A DNA stretch of 64,000 bases from an uncultured Erythrobacter sp. (lineage in GTDB: Bacteria; Pseudomonadota; Alphaproteobacteria; Sphingomonadales; Sphingomonadaceae). Shown here piece by piece: positions 53,907 to 62,243 of this stretch. Position numbers and translations under genes: made by a program. Numbering within the stretch: position 1 is the stretch's first letter; every line of letters starts with the position of its first letter. The stretch is taken from the NCBI GenBank assembly GCA_947488155.1, contig CANKYK010000002.1, forward strand, positions 812,001 through 876,000, given 5' to 3'. The notes beneath the pieces were generated by a model. That model made no database searches. It was not told where the DNA came from and was given only the letters and a program-made list of their open reading frames with translations.

Positions 53907-55889
53907 CTAACCGGTGATGCGCTTGCTCTGCATCGGTGTTTCGCCTTCGCGCTCTTGCTCCAACAGCATAGCGGCGAGATAGTCCGGCACGGCGCGGCTG
54001 AAATAGAAGCCCTGGCCCATATTACACCCGGCGGCGCGTACGGCCTGAACCTGTTCAATGGTCTCAAGACCCTCGGCCACAATATCCATTTCCAAGGTTG
54101 AACCCATTTCGGCCACGGCCCTGATAATCGCATCGCTACGGCGACCAACATTGGGGCCTGAGACGAAGCTGCGATCAACCTTAATCTTCTTGAACGGGAA
54201 GGTGTTGATATAGCCGAGCGAGGAATAGCCAGTGCCGAAATCGTCGAGAGCAAAGCGGACGCCAATCGACGACAATTCGTCGATGAAATTCCCGGTTGCG
54301 TGATTGTCTTCGATAAACAGGCTCTCGGTCACTTCCAGCTCTAGCCGTGAGGGATCAAGGCCTGCTTCGCGCAAAGCGTTGCGGATCGCCAGCGCCGCGC
54401 CGGGGGCACGAATCTGTAATGGCGACAGGTTCACCGCGAGCGAGATGTCTTCAGGCCACTGCGCGGCTGTACGCGCAGCCTGCGCCGTGATCCAATTGCC
54501 CAAAGTGACAATAACCCCAGTCTCTTCGGCCACCGGGATGAACTCATCTGGCCGCAATTCGCCCTTTTCCGGGTGGAACCAACGGATCAGAGCTTCGAAG
54601 GCGCGGATTTTGCCCGTCTCCAAATCGATGATCGGCTGGTAGAAGATCGACAACTCGTCACGTTGTAGCGCGGTGCGAAGCTCGCCTTCGATTTCACGGC
54701 GGCGCACAAGGTCGCGGGTCATGGATTGATCGAAGAATTGTGTCTGCGAACGCCCGCCCACCTTCGCGTGATACAGGGCAAGGTCAGCGCATTGCATCAA
54801 GCTGTCAGCGTCCGCGCCATCATCCGGTAGCAGAGCGACACCGACCGATGCCCGCACTTCGAGGCGGTCGCCATCAACGCGTACCGGGCGCATGATCTCT
54901 GCATGGATTTCGCTGGCGAGCCGTTCTGCGTCCAAGCGGCAATCAACCGGGCAGAAGACGATGAACTCGTCCCCGCCAAAGCGTGATACGGTGGCCATAT
55001 CAGGTGACACCTCGCGCAGGCGGCTGGCAACCTCGGTCAAAACCCGGTCACCGATAGGGTGGCCAAGCAGATCATTCACTTCCTTGAAGCGGTCGAGATC
55101 GATCCAGAACAGTGCAAGCCGTGTGTCTTCGTTCACCGTCATCATGGTTTCAACCATAGAGTGGTTGAGCCCGGCGCGGTTGGCGAGACCTGTCACCACA
55201 TCGGTGCGGGCGAGAACTTGCATTTTTTCGGCGAGTTTCGCGCTGGTTTCGGCTGAGGCGATGGAGTCGCGCAGCACCTTGAAGACGTTGAAGGTGATCG
55301 ACATCATCGCCGGGATCAGCAGGAAGATGTTGATAAACAGAGCCATGAACGCAAGCGTGCCAGCGTGCAGCGAAACGACCATAATGGGCGCACAAACCAG
55401 CACCAATTGACCCAACGCAATGGTTGGCCGGCCAGCATTGCGGGCGCAAATCCCTGTGCCGTAACACAGCGCATTGGCGATCATCAGCACCTCAACCTCG
55501 GCGCTAGCCTCAAACCAGATCGTAAGTGAAGCAATCAGGCCAATGGTGAAGGCGTAGCTGAAAGCACCAATTTCATAAACCAGCTCAAGGCGGCGCGTGC
55601 TGGTGCGGTCTTCGTCGGATGAGAGGCCCAATGCAGCAATGAGCCGGGCAATCGCGATGACCGTTAGAACAGCGCAGCCGATGTAAAGAATTTCAAGATC
55701 GGCGACCCATGCCGCCACCGCAGTACAGGCAATACCGTTGAACGCGCCGATCGCCAAGCTGGCGGGCTGTGTGTAGAGCGTCTTGACCAGTGTCCGCCGA
55801 ACGCGCTCAGACAGGGTGTCTGAGTTTTCTTGCACGCGCATGGCGTGGCGAATTTTGGAAAGTGGGCTGACCTTGCCTGACATACGCAT
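53907..55889 (-). CDS. Membrane GGDEF-EAL protein (c-di-GMP turnover)
   Basis: A 660-residue protein. Residues 1-200 hold several hydrophobic helices (membrane sensor of unknown type), followed by a GGDEF domain with the intact motif GGDEF at 305-309 and an EAL domain with intact EAL at 432-434 and DDFGTGYSS at 549-557. Both domains keep their catalytic motifs, so it may make and break cyclic di-GMP, though one activity usually dominates. No RxxD inhibitory site was seen just before GGDEF. It stands alone; the start at 55889 is supported mainly by the open frame. Confidence 0.9.
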   Translation of the reverse strand: MRMSGKVSPLSKIRHAMRVQENSDTLSERVRRTLVKTLYTQPASLAIGAFNGIACTAVAAWVADLEILYIGCAVLTVIAIARLIAALGLSSDEDRTSTRRLELVYEIGAFSYAFTIGLIASLTIWFEASAEVEVLMIANALCYGTGICARNAGRPTIALGQLVLVCAPIMVVSLHAGTLAFMALFINIFLLIPAMMSITFNVFKVLRDSIASAETSAKLAEKMQVLARTDVVTGLANRAGLNHSMVETMMTVNEDTRLALFWIDLDRFKEVNDLLGHPIGDRVLTEVASRLREVSPDMATVSRFGGDEFIVFCPVDCRLDAERLASEIHAEIMRPVRVDGDRLEVRASVGVALLPDDGADADSLMQCADLALYHAKVGGRSQTQFFDQSMTRDLVRRREIEGELRTALQRDELSIFYQPIIDLETGKIRAFEALIRWFHPEKGELRPDEFIPVAEETGVIVTLGNWITAQAARTAAQWPEDISLAVNLSPLQIRAPGAALAIRNALREAGLDPSRLELEVTESLFIEDNHATGNFIDELSSIGVRFALDDFGTGYSSLGYINTFPFKKIKVDRSFVSGPNVGRRSDAIIRAVAEMGSTLEMDIVAEGLETIEQVQAVRAAGCNMGQGFYFSRAVPDYLAAMLLEQEREGETPMQSKRITG

Positions 55890-55961
55890 GGGTTAGCCAA
55901 AATAGGTCAAGGCAAGGTTAATGCTCTACTTACCAAATTTATGTCTCGCGATTTCAGAATT

Positions 55962-56300
55962 TTACGCGACGGGATTGAGCTCCGATGCCTCTGATGGCTC
56001 GGCCTCCTGCTGGTCCAGCTGCACTGCGAGCCGGCGATCCAGCGTGCGCGTGATGCCCAGCCACCAATCATAGGCCTGGCGATCGCCAGCGAAAAATGCC
56101 TCTTGCGCCTTGGCCCTAGCAGCCCGTGCAGCGCCCAGTCCGTGCTCTGCAAAGTGGCGCAGCGACGCCTTGAAAATCTCCTCGCCCGGTGCCTGATTTC
56201 CGTTGTCATTAGCAGGCGCAGCGGTGCGGTCGCTACGCGCCAGAGCGCGGGCAACCGGCGAGCAATCAGGGGTGCGCGCTGCGGCAAAGTGAATGGTCAT
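55962..56300 (-). CDS. Small conserved sphingomonad protein
   Basis: A 112-residue soluble protein. TIHFAAARTPDCSPVARALARSD near the start and APANDNGN-type sequence are familiar from small uncharacterised proteins of Sphingomonadales. Middle and C-terminal helices read ASLRHFAEHGLGAARAARAKA and DWWLGITRTLDRRLA. The start was placed at ATG 56298-56300, since the upstream residues look unconserved. Standing 72 bases from the GGDEF-EAL gene start, on the same strand. Function unknown. Confidence 0.75.
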   Translation of the reverse strand: MTIHFAAARTPDCSPVARALARSDRTAAPANDNGNQAPGEEIFKASLRHFAEHGLGAARAARAKAQEAFFAGDRQAYDWWLGITRTLDRRLAVQLDQQEAEPSEASELNPVA

Positions 56301-56496
56301 TCGGGCAATTTCCGTCCTGTTGGCGCTTGTTGGCGCGCAGTCGATCCCGGCGCGCCTCAAGTCTGATCACGAAGATTGCTTTAGAGCGAAAGGCGCTAAA
56401 GCGGCGTGTGAAGACAAGGTTTCTGGCGTGTTAACTTGCGCCTAGGTGAAATGAAATTGCGCGTTGTGTGATGCGCCTCGGAGAGCGCGAAAGTCG

Positions 56497-57630
56497 TTAT
56501 TCGCCTGAAGTTTGTGGGGCGGCTTCGATTGCCTCGGCCGAAATGCCTATGCGTTCCGCAGCCAAACGTTCCGCCTCTTTCGCGGCCAAGGCAGCACCTG
56601 CGCTGTCTTTCCATTGACCCGCGTTCGAATAAGGCGCTTTCACTTGACCGGCTCCGCGCAGGTTCTGGTCCGCCAGCGCTGCATCAGGTGTCGCAGGCTT
56701 GCTGTTTGCAGCACCGCTGGCCGGACGACCCGGCGTAAAGGTTGCGCGCGTTCCGCCGCGCTGCGTGGGCACTGCGCTCACTGCTGCAGGTTCAATTCGC
56801 GGGGCGGTGGTGCCCGCCACAACCGGGGCTGCTCCAGAGGCGCTCACACCCGGCTCATAGCCAGCATAGCTTTGGGTGAAAGCGCCTTTCTTTCCGGCAT
56901 TTCCACGGTTTTTGTAGAAACGGTGCGCGCCGATTGTCCCAACGTGATCGAGCGAGCTTGCCCAGTAAGGATTGACCCAAAGCGTGTGGTAGTGGGTCGC
57001 GTGGCCGATCTGGGCATAGACGCTGCCGGAAAGAGCCTCTGATGCGACCCGACGCGCGCGGGCCATGCCATTGGCGCTGGGTGTGCGGCGCATGCTGCCA
57101 TCGCAGGTGAAGGAAAACTGGCAACCAGTTGACCGCTGAGAGCCTTCGAATACCACTCCGCAAACGCTCGAGGGCCAGCTGGTGTGGGCCACACGGTTCA
57201 GCACGACTTGCGCAACCGCGCGTTGGCCCGCTTCGCTCTCGCTCGCTGCCTCGTAATAGATGGCTTGTGCCAGGCAGGTTTGTGCGCGTGATTGGCTGGC
57301 GCTGCCCGCGAAACTCGCAAAAGGGCTGGCGGCGGGGCCGACATTGATCAGCTCGCCCAGTTCGCGGCCATCTGCGCTGGTGTCGAGCGGGTCCGTGCTG
57401 GGCAGAGCGACAAGAGCCTCACTCGGCGGATCGGCGAGATAGTAAAACGCAGAGCCGGGGAAGCTGCCGCCGGGCGTTTCAAATGGCATCACCGGCACGT
57501 TTTCATAGGCGATGTAGGGTGCGTCGCTGCCGTCGGTCGGCGCGTCACCCGCAATTGCGCCAAAGTCGCCAGGTGCCGCCATAGCGGGCACCGCGATCGC
57601 CGCGATCAGCACCATCAGGCGGCGCTTCAT
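56497..57630 (-). CDS. SleB-type cell wall hydrolase
   Basis: A cell wall hydrolase of the SleB/Hydrolase_2 family, which cuts peptidoglycan glycan strands. CLAQAIYYEAASESEAGQRA, then VAQVVLNRVAHTSWP, SVCGVVFEGSQRSTGCQFSFTC and HATHYHT are characteristic. The signal peptide (MKRRLMVLIAAIAVPAMAAP) decides the start at 57628-57630; the frame is open to 57762 and the upstream ATG at 57726 gives an alternative with 32 extra residues. The C-terminal third is low-complexity (Ala/Pro/Thr) and probably a flexible cell-wall-proximal tail. Confidence 0.85.
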   Translation of the reverse strand: MKRRLMVLIAAIAVPAMAAPGDFGAIAGDAPTDGSDAPYIAYENVPVMPFETPGGSFPGSAFYYLADPPSEALVALPSTDPLDTSADGRELGELINVGPAASPFASFAGSASQSRAQTCLAQAIYYEAASESEAGQRAVAQVVLNRVAHTSWPSSVCGVVFEGSQRSTGCQFSFTCDGSMRRTPSANGMARARRVASEALSGSVYAQIGHATHYHTLWVNPYWASSLDHVGTIGAHRFYKNRGNAGKKGAFTQSYAGYEPGVSASGAAPVVAGTTAPRIEPAAVSAVPTQRGGTRATFTPGRPASGAANSKPATPDAALADQNLRGAGQVKAPYSNAGQWKDSAGAALAAKEAERLAAERIGISAEAIEAAPQTSGE

Positions 57631-57934
57631 CGGCAATTTGGGCGCGGGCAGGGGCGGTTCACCGCCGGAACGGTCCGGCAGACAAATCGGCTTTTGCCGG
57701 TCAGAGGATTTAAAAAGGGTCCACATGATGCGCGATGCTGGATTTAGGCCGCGCGCCCGCAATTAGCGATATGAGGAAATCCACCGTCCCGAAACCGAAC
57801 ACATTGTTAACCCGGATTAACTCGCCGCTTGGGATGGAGTTTCCGGCGCATCTTGCAGCCATGCGTAGAGCCGCCTATCCCATTGCGAAAGAGGGATAAG
57901 GATCAGAATCTTGGGTGGGAATGCGCAGGTCCTT

Positions 57935-58813
57935 GTGACCGCAGGAAAGGCTTGGTCAGCGGCGGCATTGCTCGTCTTAGCTGCCGCCTGCAGCGCGCCT
58001 GAAGCACCCTCGGATGATGGCTCAAACGGCCCGTTGAATATGCCCGAGCTGGCGAGTGCAAACCCCTCTTTTGTAAGCCTAAACCCATGTGTTGACGCGA
58101 TCCTGATCGAGGTTGCTGACCCGGAGCAAATCCTGGCGCTGTCGCATTACAGCCTTGATCCAAACTCCAGCTCCATTGATCCGACCTATGCGCGCGAGTT
58201 TGCGGTAACCGGAGGGACTGTGGAGGAAGTCGTGGCGCTTAATCCCGATATGGTGCTGGCGAGCGACTTTATCGCGCCGCCGAGCCGGGCTGCGCTCACC
58301 GATCTGGGCTATCCGATTGAGCCGTTTGGCATCGCCTCCGACCCGGAGCAGAGCTTTGCGCAGATTAAGCGGCTCGCGGAGCTGGCCGGGCATCCACGGC
58401 GCGGTGAAGAGCTGATCGCGAAGATCAAGCGTGCACTTGCCGATGCTGCGCCGCCTTCCGGCTCGAACATGGCTTCCGCCGTTCTATGGCAACCGGGGCA
58501 AATCGTGCCGGGCGAGGCCACTTTGGTCAGCTATCTGATGCGGGAAACCGGTTTTTCCAATCACAGCGCCGCACGGGGCTTAGGCCAAGCGGACTATGTC
58601 TCATTGGAGGGTCTGCTGTCAGATCCGCCAGAGTTGGTTCTGGTCGCGGGAAACAGCGCGGGGCAAAACCATCCTCTACTTAAAAAACTTACCAGAACTC
58701 AGGTGGAAGCCTTTGACCCCAAATTGTTTTATTGCGCAGGGCCGACGATAATCCATGCCGCTGAGCGTCTTAGTGAAATCCGTGAAAATCTGCCCAGCAA
58801 GGCTTATCAGTGA
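57935..58813 (+). CDS. btuF: ABC-type vitamin B12/siderophore-like binding lipoprotein
   Basis: A 292-residue periplasmic binding protein with a lipoprotein signal ending LVLAAAC, cysteine at 19 when the GTG at 57935 is used. The frame is open from a TTG at 57911. SLNPCVDAILIEVADPEQILALSHYS and VVALNPDMVLASDF match the BtuF/FecB family. It precedes a permease and ATPase, with overlapping codons throughout. Cobalamin is the most likely cargo by layout, but iron or other metal complexes cannot be excluded. No cobalamin riboswitch motif was found upstream. Confidence 0.83.
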   Translation: MTAGKAWSAAALLVLAAACSAPEAPSDDGSNGPLNMPELASANPSFVSLNPCVDAILIEVADPEQILALSHYSLDPNSSSIDPTYAREFAVTGGTVEEVVALNPDMVLASDFIAPPSRAALTDLGYPIEPFGIASDPEQSFAQIKRLAELAGHPRRGEELIAKIKRALADAAPPSGSNMASAVLWQPGQIVPGEATLVSYLMRETGFSNHSAARGLGQADYVSLEGLLSDPPELVLVAGNSAGQNHPLLKKLTRTQVEAFDPKLFYCAGPTIIHAAERLSEIRENLPSKAYQ

Positions 58814-59814
58814 ACATCGCGGCGCACCGAGCATCTCTTATCTTTGGCGCACTTTTGGTGCTCGCCTTGCCGCTGTCATTGCTGGCGGGGCGAGTTTGGA
58901 TTGATCCGTTTGCGTTTACTGAGACGGGCAGCAATGCGGCGTTGATTCTGATGGAGCTGCGCCTGCCGCGCGGACTGCTCGCGATTGCGATTGGTGCTGG
59001 CCTCGGCGCGGCGGGTGCGGCGATGCAGGGCTATTTGCGCAATCCGTTGGCCGATCCCGGCCTGTTTGGCATTGCGCCCATGGCGGCGCTTGGTGCGGTC
59101 GCAAGCTTCTGGTTTGGGGCGGTGCTGCCCGGTGCATTGGCGTCATGGACACTTCCCGTCTTTGCGTTGATCGGTGCCGGGGCGGGCATGGCTCTGCTCG
59201 CGTTGATCGCAGGCAGGACGCCATCCGGGCGCGGCGGAGGCCTCGCACTATTCACCCTTGCGGGCCTAATGATTGCAAGCCTCGCTGGCGCTGTGACGGC
59301 ATTGGCGATTACGCTCGCGCCCAATCCCTTTGCCCTGTCGGAGATTGTGCTGTGGCTGAACGGCGCGCTGACCGATCGATCTTGGCGAGAGGTGATGATC
59401 GCGGGCCCGCTGATCGCGGTCGGCCTGGTCGTGCTGTCTGCTGCCGCTCGCTCGCTCGATGCGCTGACCCTGGGCGAGGATGCGGCGTGGAGCATGGGCG
59501 TCGATCCGCGTATGCTGTTGCGCCTGTTGGTGGTCGGCGTTGCGCTGACGGTCGGGGCAGGGGTCGCCGTCGCCGGAATTATTGGATTTGTCGGGCTGAT
59601 CGTGCCGCATCTGGTCCGCCCGATGACGGACCGCATGCCTTCCAGTGTGATCTTGCCCAGCGCGCTCGCTGGGGCATTGCTGGTGCTGGTGGCGGATAGT
59701 GCGGTGCGCGTACTGCCGTTGATCACAGAACTGCGTCTGGGCATCGCCCTCTCCCTGATTGGTGCGCCGTTCTTCCTGTGGCTGCTGCTGAAAATGCGCC
59801 GGGGTATGCTATGA
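58810..59814 (+). CDS. btuC: ABC transporter permease, FecCD/BtuC family
   Basis: A 334-residue membrane protein with about ten helices. MELRLPRGLLAIAIGAGLGAAGAAMQG, RNPLADPGLFGIAPMAALGA and GIIGFVGLIVPHLVRPM are signature stretches of the BtuC/FecCD family. Starts at a GTG that overlaps the preceding stop as GTGA, so translation is coupled. The next gene begins by overlapping its stop (ATGA). Cargo is inferred from the neighbouring binding protein. Confidence 0.9.
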   Translation: MNIAAHRASLIFGALLVLALPLSLLAGRVWIDPFAFTETGSNAALILMELRLPRGLLAIAIGAGLGAAGAAMQGYLRNPLADPGLFGIAPMAALGAVASFWFGAVLPGALASWTLPVFALIGAGAGMALLALIAGRTPSGRGGGLALFTLAGLMIASLAGAVTALAITLAPNPFALSEIVLWLNGALTDRSWREVMIAGPLIAVGLVVLSAAARSLDALTLGEDAAWSMGVDPRMLLRLLVVGVALTVGAGVAVAGIIGFVGLIVPHLVRPMTDRMPSSVILPSALAGALLVLVADSAVRVLPLITELRLGIALSLIGAPFFLWLLLKMRRGML

Positions 59815-60563
59815 TTTTGCAGGCGCATGATCTCTCTGTGACTCGCTCAGGTGCGCTCGTGCTTGATGATATCGCCGCGACCTTGCTGCCGGGGCAGATC
59901 ACCGCGATTTGCGGCCCGAATGGGGCAGGCAAATCGAGCCTTATACTGACGCTCGCCGGATTGCTCCCCGCGATGGCTGGCGGGGTCTCGCTCGATAAGC
60001 GCGACATCGCATCGCTGCATCCAAAGGACCGCGCAAAAGCTATCGGTTACCTCCCCCAATCCGCTGAAATCGCTTGGGATGTCGCGGTTGAGAACATCGT
60101 AGCTTTGGGCCGTATGCCGCGCGGCGACGGGGGCAGCCAGCGCGGTGAAGACGCCATCCAGCGAGCCATTGATGCGCTGGCCCTAAGCGACCTGCGCCGC
60201 CGCCCCGCCAGCAAATTGTCCGGTGGGGAGCAGGCGCGGGTCTTACTCGCCAGAGTGCTGGCCGGAGAACCGCAATGGATCCTGGCCGATGAACCCTTGG
60301 CCGCGCTCGACCTAGCGCATCAGACCGCATTGACTCGGCATTTCAGGACCGCAGCGGCGGCGGGTAAGGGCGTTGTGCTGGTCGTGCATGATCTGGCCCA
60401 GGCGATGAACCATGCGGGCCGCGTGCTGGTGCTGGATCAGGGGCAGCTTGTTGCAGATGGTGCGCCAGAAGATGCGCTGACCAGCGAGACGATCGCCAAA
60501 AGCTGGGGCGTTCAAACCAAGTGGATCGGCGAACCGGGCACCAGAGCACTCATCACCGTCTGA
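59811..60563 (+). CDS. btuD: ABC transporter ATPase, BtuD type
   Basis: A 250-residue ATPase. Walker A GPNGAGKS at 35-42, signature LSGGEQ at 136-141 and Walker B WILADE at 156-161 are intact. The start at 59811 overlaps the permease stop; the open frame from 59778 within the permease was not used. With the binding protein and permease it forms a complete importer whose ATPase energises uptake. Confidence 0.9.
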   Translation: MILQAHDLSVTRSGALVLDDIAATLLPGQITAICGPNGAGKSSLILTLAGLLPAMAGGVSLDKRDIASLHPKDRAKAIGYLPQSAEIAWDVAVENIVALGRMPRGDGGSQRGEDAIQRAIDALALSDLRRRPASKLSGGEQARVLLARVLAGEPQWILADEPLAALDLAHQTALTRHFRTAAAAGKGVVLVVHDLAQAMNHAGRVLVLDQGQLVADGAPEDALTSETIAKSWGVQTKWIGEPGTRALITV

Positions 60564-60648
60564 ACCTCAGCTGCATTCCGGTTCAAGCCCCTGTCAGCAA
60601 AGGGTCTTTAGCGCGCATTGCATCAGAGCATTTTGCCAGGGAGTGGGT

Positions 60649-61086
60649 ATGAAGAGTTTTCCAATTGCATTTGGCGTCGCGGCGGTTTTGGCCGCTGCAT
60701 CCACTCCGGCCCATGCATGTCGAGGCCCGCAGTTTGAAACCGTGATCTACCCGGTGATGGCGGAGAAGCCGGAACAGGGCGAGGGGGGCAAGGGCGACGT
60801 CTTCAAGATACGCTATTCCGGCGAGCGCGCGGGCGAGCAAAACAAGCTTTGGCCCAATTTCTACGTCGTTGAGGTGACGGAAGGCAAAATGAAGGGGCAG
60901 AAGCTAGCGATCCCGGCCCACGCCACCTCGTGCCATTCGGTCCAAATCTTTGACGGAGCAGAGGGCTATGTCCTCGGTGTTCTGGAAAAGATTGGCCGCG
61001 ATGGAAAGGCGCTGGACATTCCGATCTTTCGCACAAGCTTGAGCGGGACCGTACGCAAGCCGTTTCAAATCCCGCCGCCCTCCTAA
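60649..61086 (+). CDS. Small exported protein of unknown function
   Basis: A 145-residue protein with a signal peptide (KSFPIAFGVAAVLAAASTPAHA). The mature protein has Cys in HACRGPQ and HATSCHSV, probably disulfide-paired, and the strand-rich run GEQNKLWPNFYVVEVTEGKMKG. No named domain. The ATG at 60649 was taken over a GTG at 60643, with AGGGAG ahead as ribosome site. It stands 85 bases after btuD and 246 bases before the ABC ATPase. Confidence 0.75.
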   Translation: MKSFPIAFGVAAVLAAASTPAHACRGPQFETVIYPVMAEKPEQGEGGKGDVFKIRYSGERAGEQNKLWPNFYVVEVTEGKMKGQKLAIPAHATSCHSVQIFDGAEGYVLGVLEKIGRDGKALDIPIFRTSLSGTVRKPFQIPPPS

Positions 61087-61332
61087 GCACACTGCTGATT
61101 CCAGCCAACTTGACTCGCGTGTCTGGTTTCGGGTGACTCATCGCAGCTGCGAAATGACCGTCTATGGAGGTGAAAGCGGACCCTGGTTGAAGGGCTTTTG
61201 CGTTGAATGGCTGACAACGAGCGAGGCAAGGCGAAGATTGCCACCCGGCCGAACAGCACATATTTTTCGACCGAGGTGCTTTATCAATGTATTACACCCT
61301 GATACCTCTCTCCCAAACGGAGGGATTGTATT

Positions 61333-62232
61333 ATGCTCGAGCTGAACGGCGTCACCCATGTTTATGGGAACGGAACACGAGCCCTTAACAACGTATCGCT
61401 GACCATACCAAACGGGATGTTCGGCCTGTTGGGGCCCAATGGTGCGGGCAAGAGCACGCTGATGCGGACGGTCGCGACGCTGCAAACACCGAGCGAAGGC
61501 ACGATCAAGTTTGGCGATATCGATGTGCTCGCTACACCTGAGAAACTACGCGAAACGCTTGGCTACTTGCCGCAAGATTTTGGCGTGTACCCGCGTGTTT
61601 CGGCTTACGACATGCTCGACCATATGGCCGTGCTCAAAGGTGTCGCGTCCTCCTCCGAACGAAAAGACACGGTCGAAACATTACTGGCGCAAACGAACCT
61701 GTGGGACGTGCGTAAGAAGGCCATTGCCGGTTTTTCTGGAGGTATGCGGCAGCGTTTTGGCATTGCTCAGGCCTTGATTGGCAACCCTCAGCTTATCATC
61801 GTTGATGAGCCAACCGCCGGTCTGGACCCTGAAGAGCGCAACCGCTTCCTCAACCTGCTAGCCGAAATCGGTGAGAACGTTGTGGTCATTCTTTCAACCC
61901 ACATTGTTGAGGACGTATCGGACCTTTGCCCTAACATGGCCGTGATCGTACAGGGCGAAATCAAGCTTGAAGGCGCCCCTAAAGACCTGATCGAAAGGGC
62001 GCGTGGCACGGTCTGGGCGAAGACGATTGACCGCTCCGATCTCGCAAAGGTGCGAGAGCAGTACGAAGTCATCTCGACCAGGCTTTTCGCCGGACGGACC
62101 ATCGTGCACATCCTGTCGAATAACGATCCGGGAGACGGTTTTTCGAGCATCGATGGTGGTCTTGAGGATGTCTATTTCTCGACCCTCGCGCATTCGCGCC
62201 GTGATGTTCCTGCTGCTTCTGCTGCAGCCTGA
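61333..62232 (+). CDS. ABC transporter ATPase
   Basis: A 299-residue ATPase with Walker A GPNGAGKST at 34-42, signature FSGGMRQ at 134-140 and Walker B LIIVDEP at 154-160. The type resembles ABC-2 exporter ATPases (LNGVTHVYGNGTRALNNVSL). GGAGGG precedes the ATG. A 246-base gap separates it from the secreted protein. It precedes a large permease by 11 bases, so the two form a transporter; cargo is not known. Confidence 0.88.
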   Translation: MLELNGVTHVYGNGTRALNNVSLTIPNGMFGLLGPNGAGKSTLMRTVATLQTPSEGTIKFGDIDVLATPEKLRETLGYLPQDFGVYPRVSAYDMLDHMAVLKGVASSSERKDTVETLLAQTNLWDVRKKAIAGFSGGMRQRFGIAQALIGNPQLIIVDEPTAGLDPEERNRFLNLLAEIGENVVVILSTHIVEDVSDLCPNMAVIVQGEIKLEGAPKDLIERARGTVWAKTIDRSDLAKVREQYEVISTRLFAGRTIVHILSNNDPGDGFSSIDGGLEDVYFSTLAHSRRDVPAASAAA

Positions 62233-62243
62233 GGAGAACCGCA

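Noticed and set aside
57763..57934. Cobalamin riboswitch ahead of the btuF-like gene
   Set aside because: No B12-box-like motif or expected paired helices were seen; regulation must be otherwise.
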